A DNA stretch of 48,806 bases from Cyanocohniella sp. LLY (lineage in GTDB: Bacteria; Cyanobacteriota; Cyanobacteriia; Cyanobacteriales; Nostocaceae), in the NCBI GenBank assembly GCA_022241785.1, contig JAKOMP010000043.1:1-48806 (forward strand). The letters run 5' to 3'. This document shows, piece by piece, positions 33,967-42,931 of the stretch (position 1 is its first letter; each line of letters starts with the position of its first letter). A program made the translations under genes and the position numbers. Below the pieces are notes generated by a model. The model had not been told where the DNA came from. It made no database searches and saw only the letters and a program-made list of their open reading frames with translations.

Positions 33967-35592
33967 TCATTCAGCAACTTGAATTAATTGATGCTGTTGC
34001 ACAGTACCGAGAACGTGGTGGGGTGTAGTTGATTGCGTCGCCTGAACGGCAGAAGTCCAAGCATAGCTAGAAGCTGGCAATTGGGAAATGGATTCTACTG
34101 GTTCACCATGAATAGGGGTGTAAAAATTGAGTAGTACACCAGTTTTACCTTCCACTTGCACAAAGTAGATGGGATGAGTTTGGAGAATCGAGGCGATCGC
34201 AGGCTGTTGGAGAAAATTTTTCACCTCAGGATTATAATCACTAAATAAGCCCAAACTACCTGCCACAGCTAAAGCTAGCCAACAAGGAATTAACCAACCA
34301 GCTAGCCAATAATCAGTAGTGAGAAACTTTTGATGCCATTGGTAACGACCAATCCACACCAGCGGCAAAATTAACCAACCCAAACCCATAATTAAGCCGA
34401 TAAGTGCGTATTTGCGGATATCAACATCATTTACCCATATCACCACAACTGTACCCGCCACCACCAGCAAAAGACCTAATCCCCCAAAGGCATAACTGAG
34501 ATTACGCGAAATTTTCTTGATATAGTCATGGGGTAATTTTTTGGTAACCTTCATCCCCCGCCCCAACCACTCTAAACCCACAGATGCCAGCAAAGCTATA
34601 AAGGGATAAAGACCAAGACTATAGTGAGATAAACGAGTAGAAAAAAGGCTGAGTTCGGCAAACAGCACTACTGGAAAGCCAACTAATATTAATTGATAGC
34701 GAGTAAGGGGACGACGCCATAATAAAATTAAGCCTAAAAGACCAAAAAAGAACCAAGGAAATGCTTTAAGTGGCACATTCCATAAATAAAATATCACTCC
34801 ATTTCCGTCACGTTCATTAGACCCTAATTGGAAAACAAATCTAAGTAATTCCTGATAACTATCATTGCCGTAACGTAGCCAGCTAAACCATAACCAACTA
34901 AAGGTAGGAATCAAACCGGCTATAAAACCTAAATATAAAATGGGGTTGGTAAGATGACGATGACGGCGCTGTTCTCCAATTAAATAAGGTAATAAAGCAA
35001 TAATTGGTAAAAAAATCATAAAGCTTCTGACCAAGAAGCCCAGACCCAAACTTAAACCAGCAATAACACTCCAAAAATAGTCATATTGAGGATGTAATTC
35101 TGCTTTTAATAAACACCAAATCGCTAACAGTACCAGGAATATCATAGGTACATCAGGTGTGCCTAAACGACAATATTGCAGCCAGAGAAATTGCACACTT
35201 AAAATTGCCCCAGCTAGCCAAGCTAGTCTTTTATTCAGGATGATTTCGCCAATTGCATATATGAGAAATACGCTCAAAATCCCCAGCATCATACTCGGTA
35301 GTCGCACACTAGTTTCACTAATACCAAATAACTGATAAGAAATAGCAATTATCCAATAAGGGCCTGGGGTTTTATGGTGGACAGTTCCCCAAGGCGCTAT
35401 CCAATCGCCAGATTCAAACATCACACGCGATCGCCTGGCGTAAAGCCCTTCATCATGAGCCATGAGGCTATTTTCCCCAGAACTGAATAGCAATAACGGG
35501 AGTATCCAAAGTAACAAACTAATATAAGGAAATACCGCTGCTAAACGGATTTGCTGCCAAATAGGTTGTAATAAACGTAATTTATATAACAT
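33967..35592 (-). CDS. Glycosyltransferase family 39 membrane protein
   Basis: A 541-residue polytopic protein with 10 or more hydrophobic segments, of the GT39/ArnT/PMT type. Such enzymes transfer sugars from polyprenyl-phosphate donors outside the cytoplasm. The first periplasmic loop has SLMAHDEGLYARRSRVMFE, the acidic DE pair expected for catalysis, then HHKTPGPYWIIAISYQLFG and the following SETSVRLPSMMLG. The start used is ATG 35592; an in-frame TTG immediately precedes it. Acceptor unknown: protein, lipid or a surface glycan. It lies divergently to a methyltransferase gene. Confidence 0.85.
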   Translation of the reverse strand: MLYKLRLLQPIWQQIRLAAVFPYISLLLWILPLLLFSSGENSLMAHDEGLYARRSRVMFESGDWIAPWGTVHHKTPGPYWIIAISYQLFGISETSVRLPSMMLGILSVFLIYAIGEIILNKRLAWLAGAILSVQFLWLQYCRLGTPDVPMIFLVLLAIWCLLKAELHPQYDYFWSVIAGLSLGLGFLVRSFMIFLPIIALLPYLIGEQRRHRHLTNPILYLGFIAGLIPTFSWLWFSWLRYGNDSYQELLRFVFQLGSNERDGNGVIFYLWNVPLKAFPWFFFGLLGLILLWRRPLTRYQLILVGFPVVLFAELSLFSTRLSHYSLGLYPFIALLASVGLEWLGRGMKVTKKLPHDYIKKISRNLSYAFGGLGLLLVVAGTVVVIWVNDVDIRKYALIGLIMGLGWLILPLVWIGRYQWHQKFLTTDYWLAGWLIPCWLALAVAGSLGLFSDYNPEVKNFLQQPAIASILQTHPIYFVQVEGKTGVLLNFYTPIHGEPVESISQLPASSYAWTSAVQATQSTTPHHVLGTVQQHQLIQVAE

Positions 35593-35688
35593 CAAATAGA
35601 TAATATTAAAATATGTTACAAAATAGTTAATGAATTAATAATGACAATTAAGCCATTTTAGGGTGAAATCTCCCAAATTTAGATATTT

Positions 35689-36339
35689 ATGCTATTAAAA
35701 CCTGATCAACGCCAAAAATTAGATGATACGGATGACAAGTTGTTTTATGATTATCCCCGCTTTGTCACCCATGTAGATGAAGGATTTATTCAACATCTCA
35801 CAGATTTATATGGCGATCGCCTCCAAGTTAACACGCGTGTACTTGACCTGATGAGCAGTTGGGTATCTCATTTACCAGAAGAGATGGAATTTGCCCATGT
35901 AGAAGGACATGGACTCAATGCAGAAGAACTAGGACGTAATCCCCGGTTAAATCATTACTTTGTCCAAAATATCAATGATAATCCGCAATTACCCCTGCCA
36001 GATAAAAGTTTTGATGCAGTTCTAAATTGTGTTTCCGTGCAGTATATGCAATATCCGGAAGCCGTTTTTTCCGAAATTCACCGCATCCTCAAACCTGGTG
36101 GTGTAGCAATTATCAGCTTTTCCAACCGCATGTTTTACCAAAAGGCCATTCAGGCTTGGCGAGATGCTTCAGAAGCCACGCGGGTAGAATTAGTCAAGCG
36201 CTACTTCACCTCAGTCCCCGGATTTACAGATCCAGAAGTCATCGTTCATCAATCAACAGTACCGAATTTCTTGCAGTGGTTGGGCGCACCTGGAGGCGAT
36301 CCATTTTACGCTGCGATCGCTTACCGCATTCATGAATGA
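35689..36339 (+). CDS. SAM-dependent methyltransferase (type 11)
   Basis: A 216-residue class I methyltransferase-like protein. The Rossmann motif I is degenerate (NTRVLDLMSSWVSHLPE instead of the usual DLGCGTG). It is followed by VEGHGLNAEELGRNP, a clear motif for the acidic strand and post-I region (LPDKSFDAVLNCVSVQYM), and RILKPGGVAIISFSNRMFY. No membrane segments. The substrate is unknown. The degenerate glycine loop is seen in a set of cyanobacterial and plant relatives and may not mean loss of activity. Confidence 0.78.
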   Translation: MLLKPDQRQKLDDTDDKLFYDYPRFVTHVDEGFIQHLTDLYGDRLQVNTRVLDLMSSWVSHLPEEMEFAHVEGHGLNAEELGRNPRLNHYFVQNINDNPQLPLPDKSFDAVLNCVSVQYMQYPEAVFSEIHRILKPGGVAIISFSNRMFYQKAIQAWRDASEATRVELVKRYFTSVPGFTDPEVIVHQSTVPNFLQWLGAPGGDPFYAAIAYRIHE

Positions 36340-36854
36340 CTTTGCAGTGCAGGGAAGAAAATACAGCATATTTGGTGTCGATGAGGTACACAATGGCAGG
36401 CAAGACTTGTACTGAGCAGTTCGGCAAGCTCACTGTAAAACTTGTCGTAAAGCCCTGAAGGGCATAGCTGCGCTTACCGCGTAGCGTGGCGTTAGCCATA
36501 GTATGCCTACCCTACAAGATTTACAATATGTAAGTCTGTACTTTATTTATGTGCAAAACGCTGTAGCTAAATTAATTGTAAAAAATTGGTATTAGTAAGC
36601 TAATCGTCATTCATGTTTCCAGACTGATTCGCTTGTAGTAAGGGCTTCAGCCCTGGTTTTATCCAACTTCAATGCTCATTAGCTTATTTCATTGCTCCCT
36701 ATCTATAGGTCATCAAGAAAAAATCTGAGCAACGCATATTGTTACCCAGATGTGTTAGTGCTGTTCTGTGTCTCTAGTAACTACATCACTAGTTACCGCA
36801 ATTCCGCCAAATCAGTAAACTCAGTTTGAGCCAAGATATTAAGTCATGTTGGGA
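36340..36854. other. Intergenic region with dispersed repeat
   Basis: No gene is supported in this part of the 0.7-kb gap upstream of rplU. It includes a palindromic dispersed repeat at 36453-36497 (CCCTGAAGGG...GTTAGCC). The rplU promoter and leader follow and are listed separately. Confidence 0.5.
36453..36497. repeat. Dispersed palindromic repeat
   Basis: Contains CCCTGAAGGG, a perfect palindrome, then GCGTAGCG and GTTAGCC segments. It shares its building blocks with the repeats at 39581-39606 and 11911-11940. Confidence 0.5.
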
Positions 36855-36884
36855 TTGACCGAAATCCATTTAATAACATATGAT
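36855..36884 (+). promoter_or_regulatory. Sigma-70-type promoter of rplU-rpmA
   Basis: A -35 box TTGACC (36855-36860) and a -10 box TATGAT (36879-36884) are separated by 18 bp. Transcription would start near 36891 and give a leader of about 138 nt before rplU. Good matches to the vegetative consensus and sensible position support this. Confidence 0.65.
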
Positions 36885-36895
36885 TGTAGATTGTC

Positions 36896-36925
36896 TGTCT
36901 AATTCCTGCTCGGATCAGGTAGACA
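36896..36925 (+). promoter_or_regulatory. Hairpin in the rplU leader, candidate autoregulatory site
   Basis: TGTCTA (36896-36901) pairs with TAGACA (36920-36925), and CCTG (36905-36908) with CAGG (36916-36919), leaving a 3-nt bulge and the loop CTCGGAT. It sits at the very start of the predicted transcript. Ribosomal-protein operons often carry leader structures bound by their own product; whether L21 binds here is unknown. Confidence 0.4.
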
Positions 36926-37028
36926 TATCACAAAAGCTAGCAACAGCGATTCATCAAAGTCAGATCAATCGTATCTCTACAAGAGAAAGCCAGCTACCTG
37001 TACGGCAACTTCAAGGACAATTTCATTC

Positions 37029-37427
37029 ATGACCTACGCAATTATTGAAACTGGCGGTAAGCAATTTAAAGTTGAGCCAGGCCGCTTTTACGACGTGGAA
37101 CTGCTCCATATGGAAGCAGACGAAAAAGTTACAATAGAATCTGTATTACTAGTACAACACGACGGCGAAGTCACCATTGGTCAGCCGTTAGTTGCAGGGG
37201 CGACTGTAGAAGGGACGGTGTTACGTAATCTTAGAGGTCGCAAAGTCCTGGTGTATAAAATGAAGCCGAAAAAGAAAACCCGCAAAAAACGGGGGCATCG
37301 CCAGGAAATCACTAGACTTATGATTGATTCCATCACCCTAAATGGTCAGGTGTTCGCTGCTGAAGAAGGCGTGACTGCTGAACCTCCAGTCACCGACAAT
37401 TCCCCTGTAGAAGATACTGCTGAATAA
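37029..37427 (+). CDS. rplU: 50S ribosomal protein L21
   Basis: A 132-residue L21 protein. The core has [55 protein letters not shown] and the basic rRNA-binding [20 protein letters not shown]. An acidic C-terminal tail of about 25 residues ([21 protein letters not shown]) exceeds the usual bacterial length of about 105, a trait seen in cyanobacteria. It is followed after 27 nt by rpmA, the standard pair. Confidence 0.96.
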   Translation: MTYAIIETGGKQFKVEPGRFYDVELLHMEADEKVTIESVLLVQHDGEVTIGQPLVAGATVEGTVLRNLRGRKVLVYKMKPKKKTRKKRGHRQEITRLMIDSITLNGQVFAAEEGVTAEPPVTDNSPVEDTAE

Positions 37428-37454
37428 TAAAAAAAAGCAACACAAGAGGAAATT

Positions 37455-37748
37455 ATGGCTCATAAGAAAGGAACAGGTAGTACGCGTAACGGTCGTGACT
37501 CTAATGCCCAGCGGTTGGGTGTGAAACGTTATGGCGGTCAAACCGTACGTGCAGGAAACATTCTCGTACGTCAGCGCGGAACTAAATTTCACCCTGGTAA
37601 CAATGTTGGTATTGGCAACGATGACACTTTGTTTGCCTTAGTTGACGGTGTAGTAACCTTTGAAAGAAAAGGTAAAACCCGCAAAAAAATTAGTGTTTAC
37701 CCAGTTGCAGCAACAGTTGAAGCAACACTTGAAGCAGTAGCTGTGTAG
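37455..37748 (+). CDS. rpmA: 50S ribosomal protein L27
   Basis: A 97-residue L27 protein beginning [19 protein letters not shown], whose N-terminus reaches toward the peptidyl-transferase centre, followed by [17 protein letters not shown] and the C-terminal beta core. AGAGGA precedes the ATG. No N-terminal cleavage extension of the Firmicutes kind is present. Second gene of the rplU-rpmA operon. Confidence 0.97.
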   Translation: MAHKKGTGSTRNGRDSNAQRLGVKRYGGQTVRAGNILVRQRGTKFHPGNNVGIGNDDTLFALVDGVVTFERKGKTRKKISVYPVAATVEATLEAVAV

Positions 37749-37755
37749 ATAATTT

Positions 37756-37774
37756 GGGTGGGTATTGCCCACCC
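37756..37774. terminator. Hairpin after rpmA, possible terminator
   Basis: GGGTGGG (37756-37762) pairs with CCCACCC (37768-37774) around TATTG. There is no T-run directly after it, so termination on the plus strand would be weak; it also resembles the dispersed hairpin at 4094-4118. Confidence 0.45.
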
Positions 37775-37797
37775 TCATGACTGAATTAAAAAAATAA

Positions 37798-38238
37798 TTA
37801 CCATAGCTGCTGTGAAAATCCCACATGCAGAATTTTACCCACGGCTAGACCTGCTAATGAAAATATAGACGTAATCAAAAAAGCCTGCCCTTGTTTAAAA
37901 CCAGCTGCTTGAAAGTCAATTTTGGCCAAGACAACCGCAGAAATAATTAGCAAAGTATCCAGAAATATGCGGAACCAAGCAAGCATGAGAAAAAATAAAA
38001 AGGCGCAAAAAATAGTAGCAGCAAAAGATCTGAGGTTGGATTGCAATAATACACTAGAGTATTTAGCCATTGTTGCCCAAGGAATAGTCAAGCTGCCAAC
38101 TAACAGTAAAATAGTCAGCATGAACACTATCCATACAAACAAAGGCGCTTGCGTTTCCGATAATACCCAACCCAATGTACTGTAACTCAGCAGTACTAGT
38201 ACTAAGGAAATCCAGGGAAGTCTTTTTACAATTGACAT
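37798..38238 (-). CDS. Small membrane protein, unknown function
   Basis: A 146-residue protein with four hydrophobic segments: WISLVLVLLSYSTLGWVL, FVWIVFMLTILLLVGSLT, AATIFCAFLFFLMLAWFRIF plus LLIISAVVLAKI, and FLITSIFSLAGLAVGKIL. No catalytic motif. It is convergent with rpmA and divergent from cruF. The family looks like a cyanobacterial conserved membrane protein but I cannot name it. Confidence 0.7.
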   Translation of the reverse strand: MSIVKRLPWISLVLVLLSYSTLGWVLSETQAPLFVWIVFMLTILLLVGSLTIPWATMAKYSSVLLQSNLRSFAATIFCAFLFFLMLAWFRIFLDTLLIISAVVLAKIDFQAAGFKQGQAFLITSIFSLAGLAVGKILHVGFSQQLW

Positions 38239-38612
38239 GGGTCAGTGTCGCCCTGAATAAATCAAGCTGTCATTGAACAAGCAGTGTCACCAAAATCTTG
38301 GTTTTACTTTAAATCTTATCTCCCCTAAAATATATCTCTGTATAGCAAGAGGCTGGTAAATTGTAGGTGCAAACGCTCATGCTAACTAGCACAACACTAT
38401 ATTCAGTTAGATAGATTTTGACTGCAATGGCTTAGACTATAAGTTTATCATCCTATTTTTTCTAGATTCTATCAATAGGCTTTGATACTTTCGCCAAAAA
38501 AGCTAACCACTTTACACAAAATTACAGGACAAACTTGTTAAATATTTTCGTAAACATTTGTAAACTATTAGCAGCCGAGTAGCCACGTGTCACATTTTGT
38601 TAAGGAATTATC
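38239..38612. other. Divergent intergenic region upstream of cruF
   Basis: This 374-bp region lies between two divergent genes and should hold both promoters. I see no gene, RNA or repeat array; AAGGA at 38600-38604 is the likely ribosome binding site of cruF. Confidence 0.45.
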
Positions 38613-39521
38613 ATGAAACAACTTGTTATAGCTGAACGCGTATGCCTGATTGGTCATATCGTGTCAATGGTGTTTGGATTGGTAGGCATACTACTAGTTA
38701 TACCTAATGCCGAAGTAATTTTACATCTATCCGACGTCGGGCAGACCGCCATGCAGTGGAGTATGGCAGGCGGTGGTGTAGTTTATATTATCTTGGGCGC
38801 AGCAACTGTATTTTTGTATGGTTTGCGGACTTTGGGTTTGGGTCGAATTTTGGCATTTATGCTGCCTGCAATATTGATTTCCTTAACCAGTGAATTATTA
38901 GGAACAAGCACAGGATTTCCCTTTGGTCACTACAGCTACCTGAGTGGGTTGGGTTATAAAATTGGTGGTTTAGTGCCGTTTACCATTCCCTTGTCATGGT
39001 TTTATGTAGGATGCGCGACTTACCTGCTAGCGCGTGCTGGTTTAGCTGTGGATACCAAACCTAGCTGGTGGCGTCATACAGGCGCGATTGTGTTGGGTTC
39101 TTTGCTCCTCACCTGTTGGGATTTTGTCCTTGACCCTGCCATGAGTCAAACTTCTTTGCCGTTCTGGTATTGGCAACAACCAGGCGCTTTCTTCGGAATG
39201 CCTTACCAAAACTTTGTCGGTTGGTTAGGTACGGGAATAGTATTTATGACTGTGGCAGCCTTGCTATGGAAAAATAACCCGATTAAATTCGAGCGATCGC
39301 AGCTTAACTTACCCTTAATCGTTTATTTAAGCAACTTTGCTTTCGCCACAGTCATGAGCATAGCCGCTGGATTTTCCATTCCTGTGCTATTGGGCTTGGT
39401 GCTAGGTGTAATCCCCGCTGTAGGATTTTGGTTAAAAGGGACAGCCGCATCTGACCAAGATAACGTTGAAGCAACAAATAACAAAGTCTCCGTGGCCAGT
39501 ATTAAAGTCGCGTTGAAATAA
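38613..39521 (+). CDS. cruF: Carotenoid 1',2'-hydratase CruF
   Basis: A 302-residue integral membrane protein of the CruF family, which hydrates the psi end of gamma-carotene-type intermediates in myxol/myxoxanthophyll synthesis. About seven hydrophobic segments are visible. Characteristic polar motifs are LTSELLGTSTGFPFGHYSYL, VPFTIPLSWFYVGCATYLLAR, LLTCWDFVLDPAMS and WYWQQPGAFFGMPYQNFVGWL. AAGGA precedes ATG 38613. The following gene encodes the glycosyltransferase of the same pathway (CruG), a known cyanobacterial pair. Confidence 0.88.
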   Translation: MKQLVIAERVCLIGHIVSMVFGLVGILLVIPNAEVILHLSDVGQTAMQWSMAGGGVVYIILGAATVFLYGLRTLGLGRILAFMLPAILISLTSELLGTSTGFPFGHYSYLSGLGYKIGGLVPFTIPLSWFYVGCATYLLARAGLAVDTKPSWWRHTGAIVLGSLLLTCWDFVLDPAMSQTSLPFWYWQQPGAFFGMPYQNFVGWLGTGIVFMTVAALLWKNNPIKFERSQLNLPLIVYLSNFAFATVMSIAAGFSIPVLLGLVLGVIPAVGFWLKGTAASDQDNVEATNNKVSVASIKVALK

Positions 39522-39580
39522 AGTTAGGGAATAGGGACTAGGTGAAAAAGCAGGGGGCAGGCTTCGCCGTGAGCGTCAGC

Positions 39581-39606
39581 CGTTAGCGTAGCTTCCCGAA
39601 GGGTAC
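39581..39606. repeat. Dispersed palindromic repeat
   Basis: CGTTAGCGTAGCTTCCCGAA followed by GGGTAC contains the hairpin GCTTCCCGAAGGG-like core. Related to 11911-11940 and 36453-36497. Located between cruF and cruG together with G-rich low-complexity sequence. Confidence 0.55.
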
Positions 39607-39690
39607 GGGGGCAGGGGAGAAAAACCAACCACAAGGCGTGGGGCTTTAAACCTTATTTTTTGGTAAAAACCTGAAAACACTTCCTCATCT

Positions 39691-39729
39691 CCCTAGCCCC
39701 TAGCCCCTAGCCTCTAGCCCCTAGCCCCT
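39691..39729. repeat. Heptad tandem repeat, CCCTAGC type
   Basis: Five head-to-tail units of CTAGCCC/CTAGCCT directly upstream of cruG. STRR-type array; it may displace or attenuate translation signals, since no good ribosome binding site precedes cruG. Confidence 0.8.
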
Positions 39730-39749
39730 TCTTTCCCCAACAACATTAA

Positions 39750-40958
39750 TTGCAAAATATTTTAACTGTGGACAACGCTTTAACAGTAGGAAGCGTCATA
39801 TCTTTGCTATTGGTACTTATCCAACTACCAGCAACAGCGATTTTACTTTCACGGCTGGTCAAGGGGCCTAGACGCCATCCGCCCATTCAACCACAACAGC
39901 CCACACCAGAAATTTTGGGTAATGTCAGTGTCGTCGTTCCCACGCTGAACGAGGCGCTTCGTATTGGTCCTCTGTTATCTGGTTTGAGTCATCAAAGCTA
40001 CGAAGTGCGGGAAATTATTGTGGTAGACAGTAATTCCCAAGATGGCACCCCCGACTTAGTGAAAACTGCACAGCAGGAAGACCCCCGTTTTCGCTTAATG
40101 ACCGATGACCCCTTACCTGCTAATTGGGTGGGTCGTCCTTGGGCTTTGCATAACGGCTTTTTGCATAGTTCAGAAGCAAGTCAGTGGTTTCTGGGAATGG
40201 ATGCTGATACCCAGCCACATCCAGGTTTAGTAGCAAGTTTGGTGAAGACAGCCGAAGCACAAGGATATGATTTGGTTTCCCTTTCACCTCAATTTATCCT
40301 TCAGTATCCAGGAGAATGCTTGCTGCAACCAGCATTATTGATGACGCTGCTTTACAGATTTGATCCGGCGGGGATAAATACCGACCAGCCAGAACGGGTC
40401 ATGGCTAATGGGCAATGCTTTTTGTGCCGACGCTCAGTTTTAGCTGAGGTGGGTGGTTATATCAGTGCTAGTAATTCTTTTTGTGATGATGTCACATTAG
40501 CGCGACACATTGCAGCCCAAGGGTTTAAAGTGGGCTTTTTAGATGGCGCCAAAGTACTGAAAGTGCGGATGTACGAAGGAGCTATAGAAACCTGGAAAGA
40601 GTGGGGACGCAGCCTCGACCTCAAAGACGCATCGCCATCAGCGCAAATCTGGGGAGACTTATGGCTACTCTCAGCGGTTCAAGGTCTACCTTTACTAATT
40701 GTTTTAACTTACCTGCTGTTTTCCCCCCTTCCCCCCATCACCCCATCCCCCCATATCTTCTTATTGGGACTCAACGTATTTCTGTTGGTGATTCGCTTTG
40801 CTATGCTATTAGCGATCGCACCTTCATATGACCGTAAAAGTGCCAAAGGTGGCTGGTTATTCTGGCTGTCTCCTTTAGCTGACCCCCTAGCAGTGCTAAG
40901 GATTTTCTTATCTGCATTTCACACTCCACGGGAGTGGCGGGGCAGAAAGTATGAGTAA
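39750..40958 (+). CDS. cruG: 2'-O-glycosyltransferase CruG
   Basis: A 402-residue family-2 glycosyltransferase. An N-terminal hydrophobic segment (VGSVISLLLVLIQLPATAIL) anchors it. The catalytic domain has VSVVVPTLNEALRIGPLL, IIVVDSNSQDGTPDLV, the DxD motif FLGMDADTQPHPG and the acidic motif ASNSFCDDVTLARHIAAQG, and two or three C-terminal membrane segments follow. It would glycosylate myxol at the 2-prime hydroxyl after CruF. The start is uncertain: TTG 39750 or GTG 39768, neither with a good ribosome binding site because a heptad array lies upstream. A C-rich repeat (40723-40754) is read through as FSPLPPITPSPHI between two membrane segments. Confidence 0.85.
   Translation: MQNILTVDNALTVGSVISLLLVLIQLPATAILLSRLVKGPRRHPPIQPQQPTPEILGNVSVVVPTLNEALRIGPLLSGLSHQSYEVREIIVVDSNSQDGTPDLVKTAQQEDPRFRLMTDDPLPANWVGRPWALHNGFLHSSEASQWFLGMDADTQPHPGLVASLVKTAEAQGYDLVSLSPQFILQYPGECLLQPALLMTLLYRFDPAGINTDQPERVMANGQCFLCRRSVLAEVGGYISASNSFCDDVTLARHIAAQGFKVGFLDGAKVLKVRMYEGAIETWKEWGRSLDLKDASPSAQIWGDLWLLSAVQGLPLLIVLTYLLFSPLPPITPSPHIFLLGLNVFLLVIRFAMLLAIAPSYDRKSAKGGWLFWLSPLADPLAVLRIFLSAFHTPREWRGRKYE
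40723..40754. repeat. C-rich short repeat inside cruG
   Basis: Imperfect units of CCCCCCAT/CACCCCAT lie within the coding sequence and encode a Pro-rich loop. The pattern matches C-rich low-complexity stretches found between genes elsewhere in the window. Confidence 0.55.
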
Positions 40959-41085
40959 TAGGTTGGAGGTAATCTAAATTTTTTTTCTTGAACTGAAACT
41001 ACTACAATTACTATTGATGCTAGATAATGGGAAAGCTTTGACATTGTACTCACCCATCTAGCCCGACAGAATAAAACTAACACCT

Positions 41086-42873
41086 ATGCGAAGTCACTAT
41101 TGCGGCGAACTCCGACAAAAAGATATTGGAGAAACTGTTACCTTGTACGGATGGGTAGACCGTCGCCGCGATCATGGGGGCGTGATATTCTTAGATTTAC
41201 GCGATCGCTCTGGCATTGTCCAAATTGTCAGTGATCCCCAACGCACCCCAGATTCCTACGAACAGGCAAACTCTCTACGGAATGAATACGTTGTTGCCAT
41301 TACTGGCAGGGTAACACAACGTCCCGACGAATCTTTAAATCCCCGCATCCCTACAGGCGAGGTGGAAATCTACGCTGATCATATTGAACTGCTCAATGGC
41401 GTTCGTAAACAGTTACCATTTCAAGTTTCCACGGCTGATACCGAAACTGTGCGGGAAGACTTGCGGTTGAAGTATCGTTATTTGGATTTGCGGCGAGAAC
41501 GCATGGCGCAAAATATGCAATTGCGTCATCAAGTCGTCAAAGCCATGCGGCGCTATTTAGAAGATTTGGAAGGTTTCATTGAAGTGGAAACTCCCATTCT
41601 CACCCGTTCCACCCCAGAAGGTGCGAGGGATTATATCTTACCGAGTCGCGTCAACCCTGGTGAATGGTTTGCTTTGCCACAATCACCCCAGCTATTCAAA
41701 CAGATCCTCATGGTATCTGGCATGGATAGATATTATCAGATTGCTCGTTGCTTCCGTGATGAAGACTTACGGGCCGACAGACAACCCGAATTTACGCAGT
41801 TGGACATGGAAATGAGTTTCATGTCTCAAGAAGAAATTATCGGGTTGAACGAAAAGTTAGTTGCTCATATTTTCCAAACAGTCAAAGGTATTGAGTTAAA
41901 CTTGCCATTTCCCCGCCTCACCTATGCTGATGCGATGGAACGCTATGGTAGCGATAAACCAGATACTCGCTATGGCTTGGAATTAGTCAATGTTTCCGAT
42001 GTCTTAAAAGACTCTGGATTCAAAGTTTTTCGAGATGCGATCGCTCATGGTGGTATTGTCAAAATCTTACCGATTCCCAACGGTAACGATGCCATTTCTA
42101 ATGTCCGCATTAAGCCAGGTGGTGATTTATTTAAAGAAGCCAGCGAAGCCGGTGCTAAAGGTTTGGCTTACATCCGGGTGAGAGAAAATGGCGAAATCGA
42201 TACCATTGGTGCCATTAAAGATAATCTCAGCGAAGCTCAAAAACAGGAGATTTTACAACGTACAGGTGCTAAAGCTGGTCACTTATTATTATTTGGGGCT
42301 GGTGACACTGCTACTGTAAATAAAACTTTAGACAGATTACGGCAAGTTGTGGCTAGGGAGTTTAAATTAATTGATTCTGAAAAAATCAATTTGCTGTGGA
42401 TTACAGATTTCCCCATGTTTGAGTGGAATGCTGACGAAAAACGCCTAGAAGCACTGCATCACCCCTTTACAGCCCCCCATCCTGAAGATATCAGCGATTT
42501 AAAAACTGCCCGCGCCCAAGCTTACGATTTGGTATTAAATGGGTTAGAAATTGGCGGTGGAAGTCTGCGGATTTATCAAGGGGATATCCAACAGCAGGTG
42601 TTTGAAGCCATTGGTTTGTCTCCTGAAGAAGCACATAACAAATTTGGCTTTCTCTTAGAGGCTTTTGAATATGGTACACCGCCGCATGGTGGCATCGCCT
42701 ACGGTTTAGATCGTTTGGTGATGTTGCTGGCTGGGGAAGAATCTATTCGAGATGTGATTGCTTTTCCGAAGACACAACAAGCACGTTGTTTACTGACAGA
42801 TGCACCTGCGGGTGTGGATACTAAGCAGCTCAAAGAATTGCATGTTGCTTCGACGTACAAACCAAAACTATAG
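41086..42873 (+). CDS. aspS: Aspartyl-tRNA synthetase
   Basis: A 595-residue class II synthetase that charges tRNA with aspartate. The N-terminal anticodon-binding OB fold ([20 protein letters not shown]) is followed by motif 2 ([22 protein letters not shown] with the preceding [11 protein letters not shown]). The bacterial GAD insertion comes next (about 290-425). C-terminal motif 3 is [26 protein letters not shown]. The size and GAD insert show the bacterial type. It stands alone downstream of cruG by 127 bp. Confidence 0.96.
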   Translation: MRSHYCGELRQKDIGETVTLYGWVDRRRDHGGVIFLDLRDRSGIVQIVSDPQRTPDSYEQANSLRNEYVVAITGRVTQRPDESLNPRIPTGEVEIYADHIELLNGVRKQLPFQVSTADTETVREDLRLKYRYLDLRRERMAQNMQLRHQVVKAMRRYLEDLEGFIEVETPILTRSTPEGARDYILPSRVNPGEWFALPQSPQLFKQILMVSGMDRYYQIARCFRDEDLRADRQPEFTQLDMEMSFMSQEEIIGLNEKLVAHIFQTVKGIELNLPFPRLTYADAMERYGSDKPDTRYGLELVNVSDVLKDSGFKVFRDAIAHGGIVKILPIPNGNDAISNVRIKPGGDLFKEASEAGAKGLAYIRVRENGEIDTIGAIKDNLSEAQKQEILQRTGAKAGHLLLFGAGDTATVNKTLDRLRQVVAREFKLIDSEKINLLWITDFPMFEWNADEKRLEALHHPFTAPHPEDISDLKTARAQAYDLVLNGLEIGGGSLRIYQGDIQQQVFEAIGLSPEEAHNKFGFLLEAFEYGTPPHGGIAYGLDRLVMLLAGEESIRDVIAFPKTQQARCLLTDAPAGVDTKQLKELHVASTYKPKL

Positions 42874-42931
42874 ATACTTCAGCCCCTTTCCGCGTCGGAG
42901 AGGGGTTGGGGAGAGGTTCATCGAACTTATG

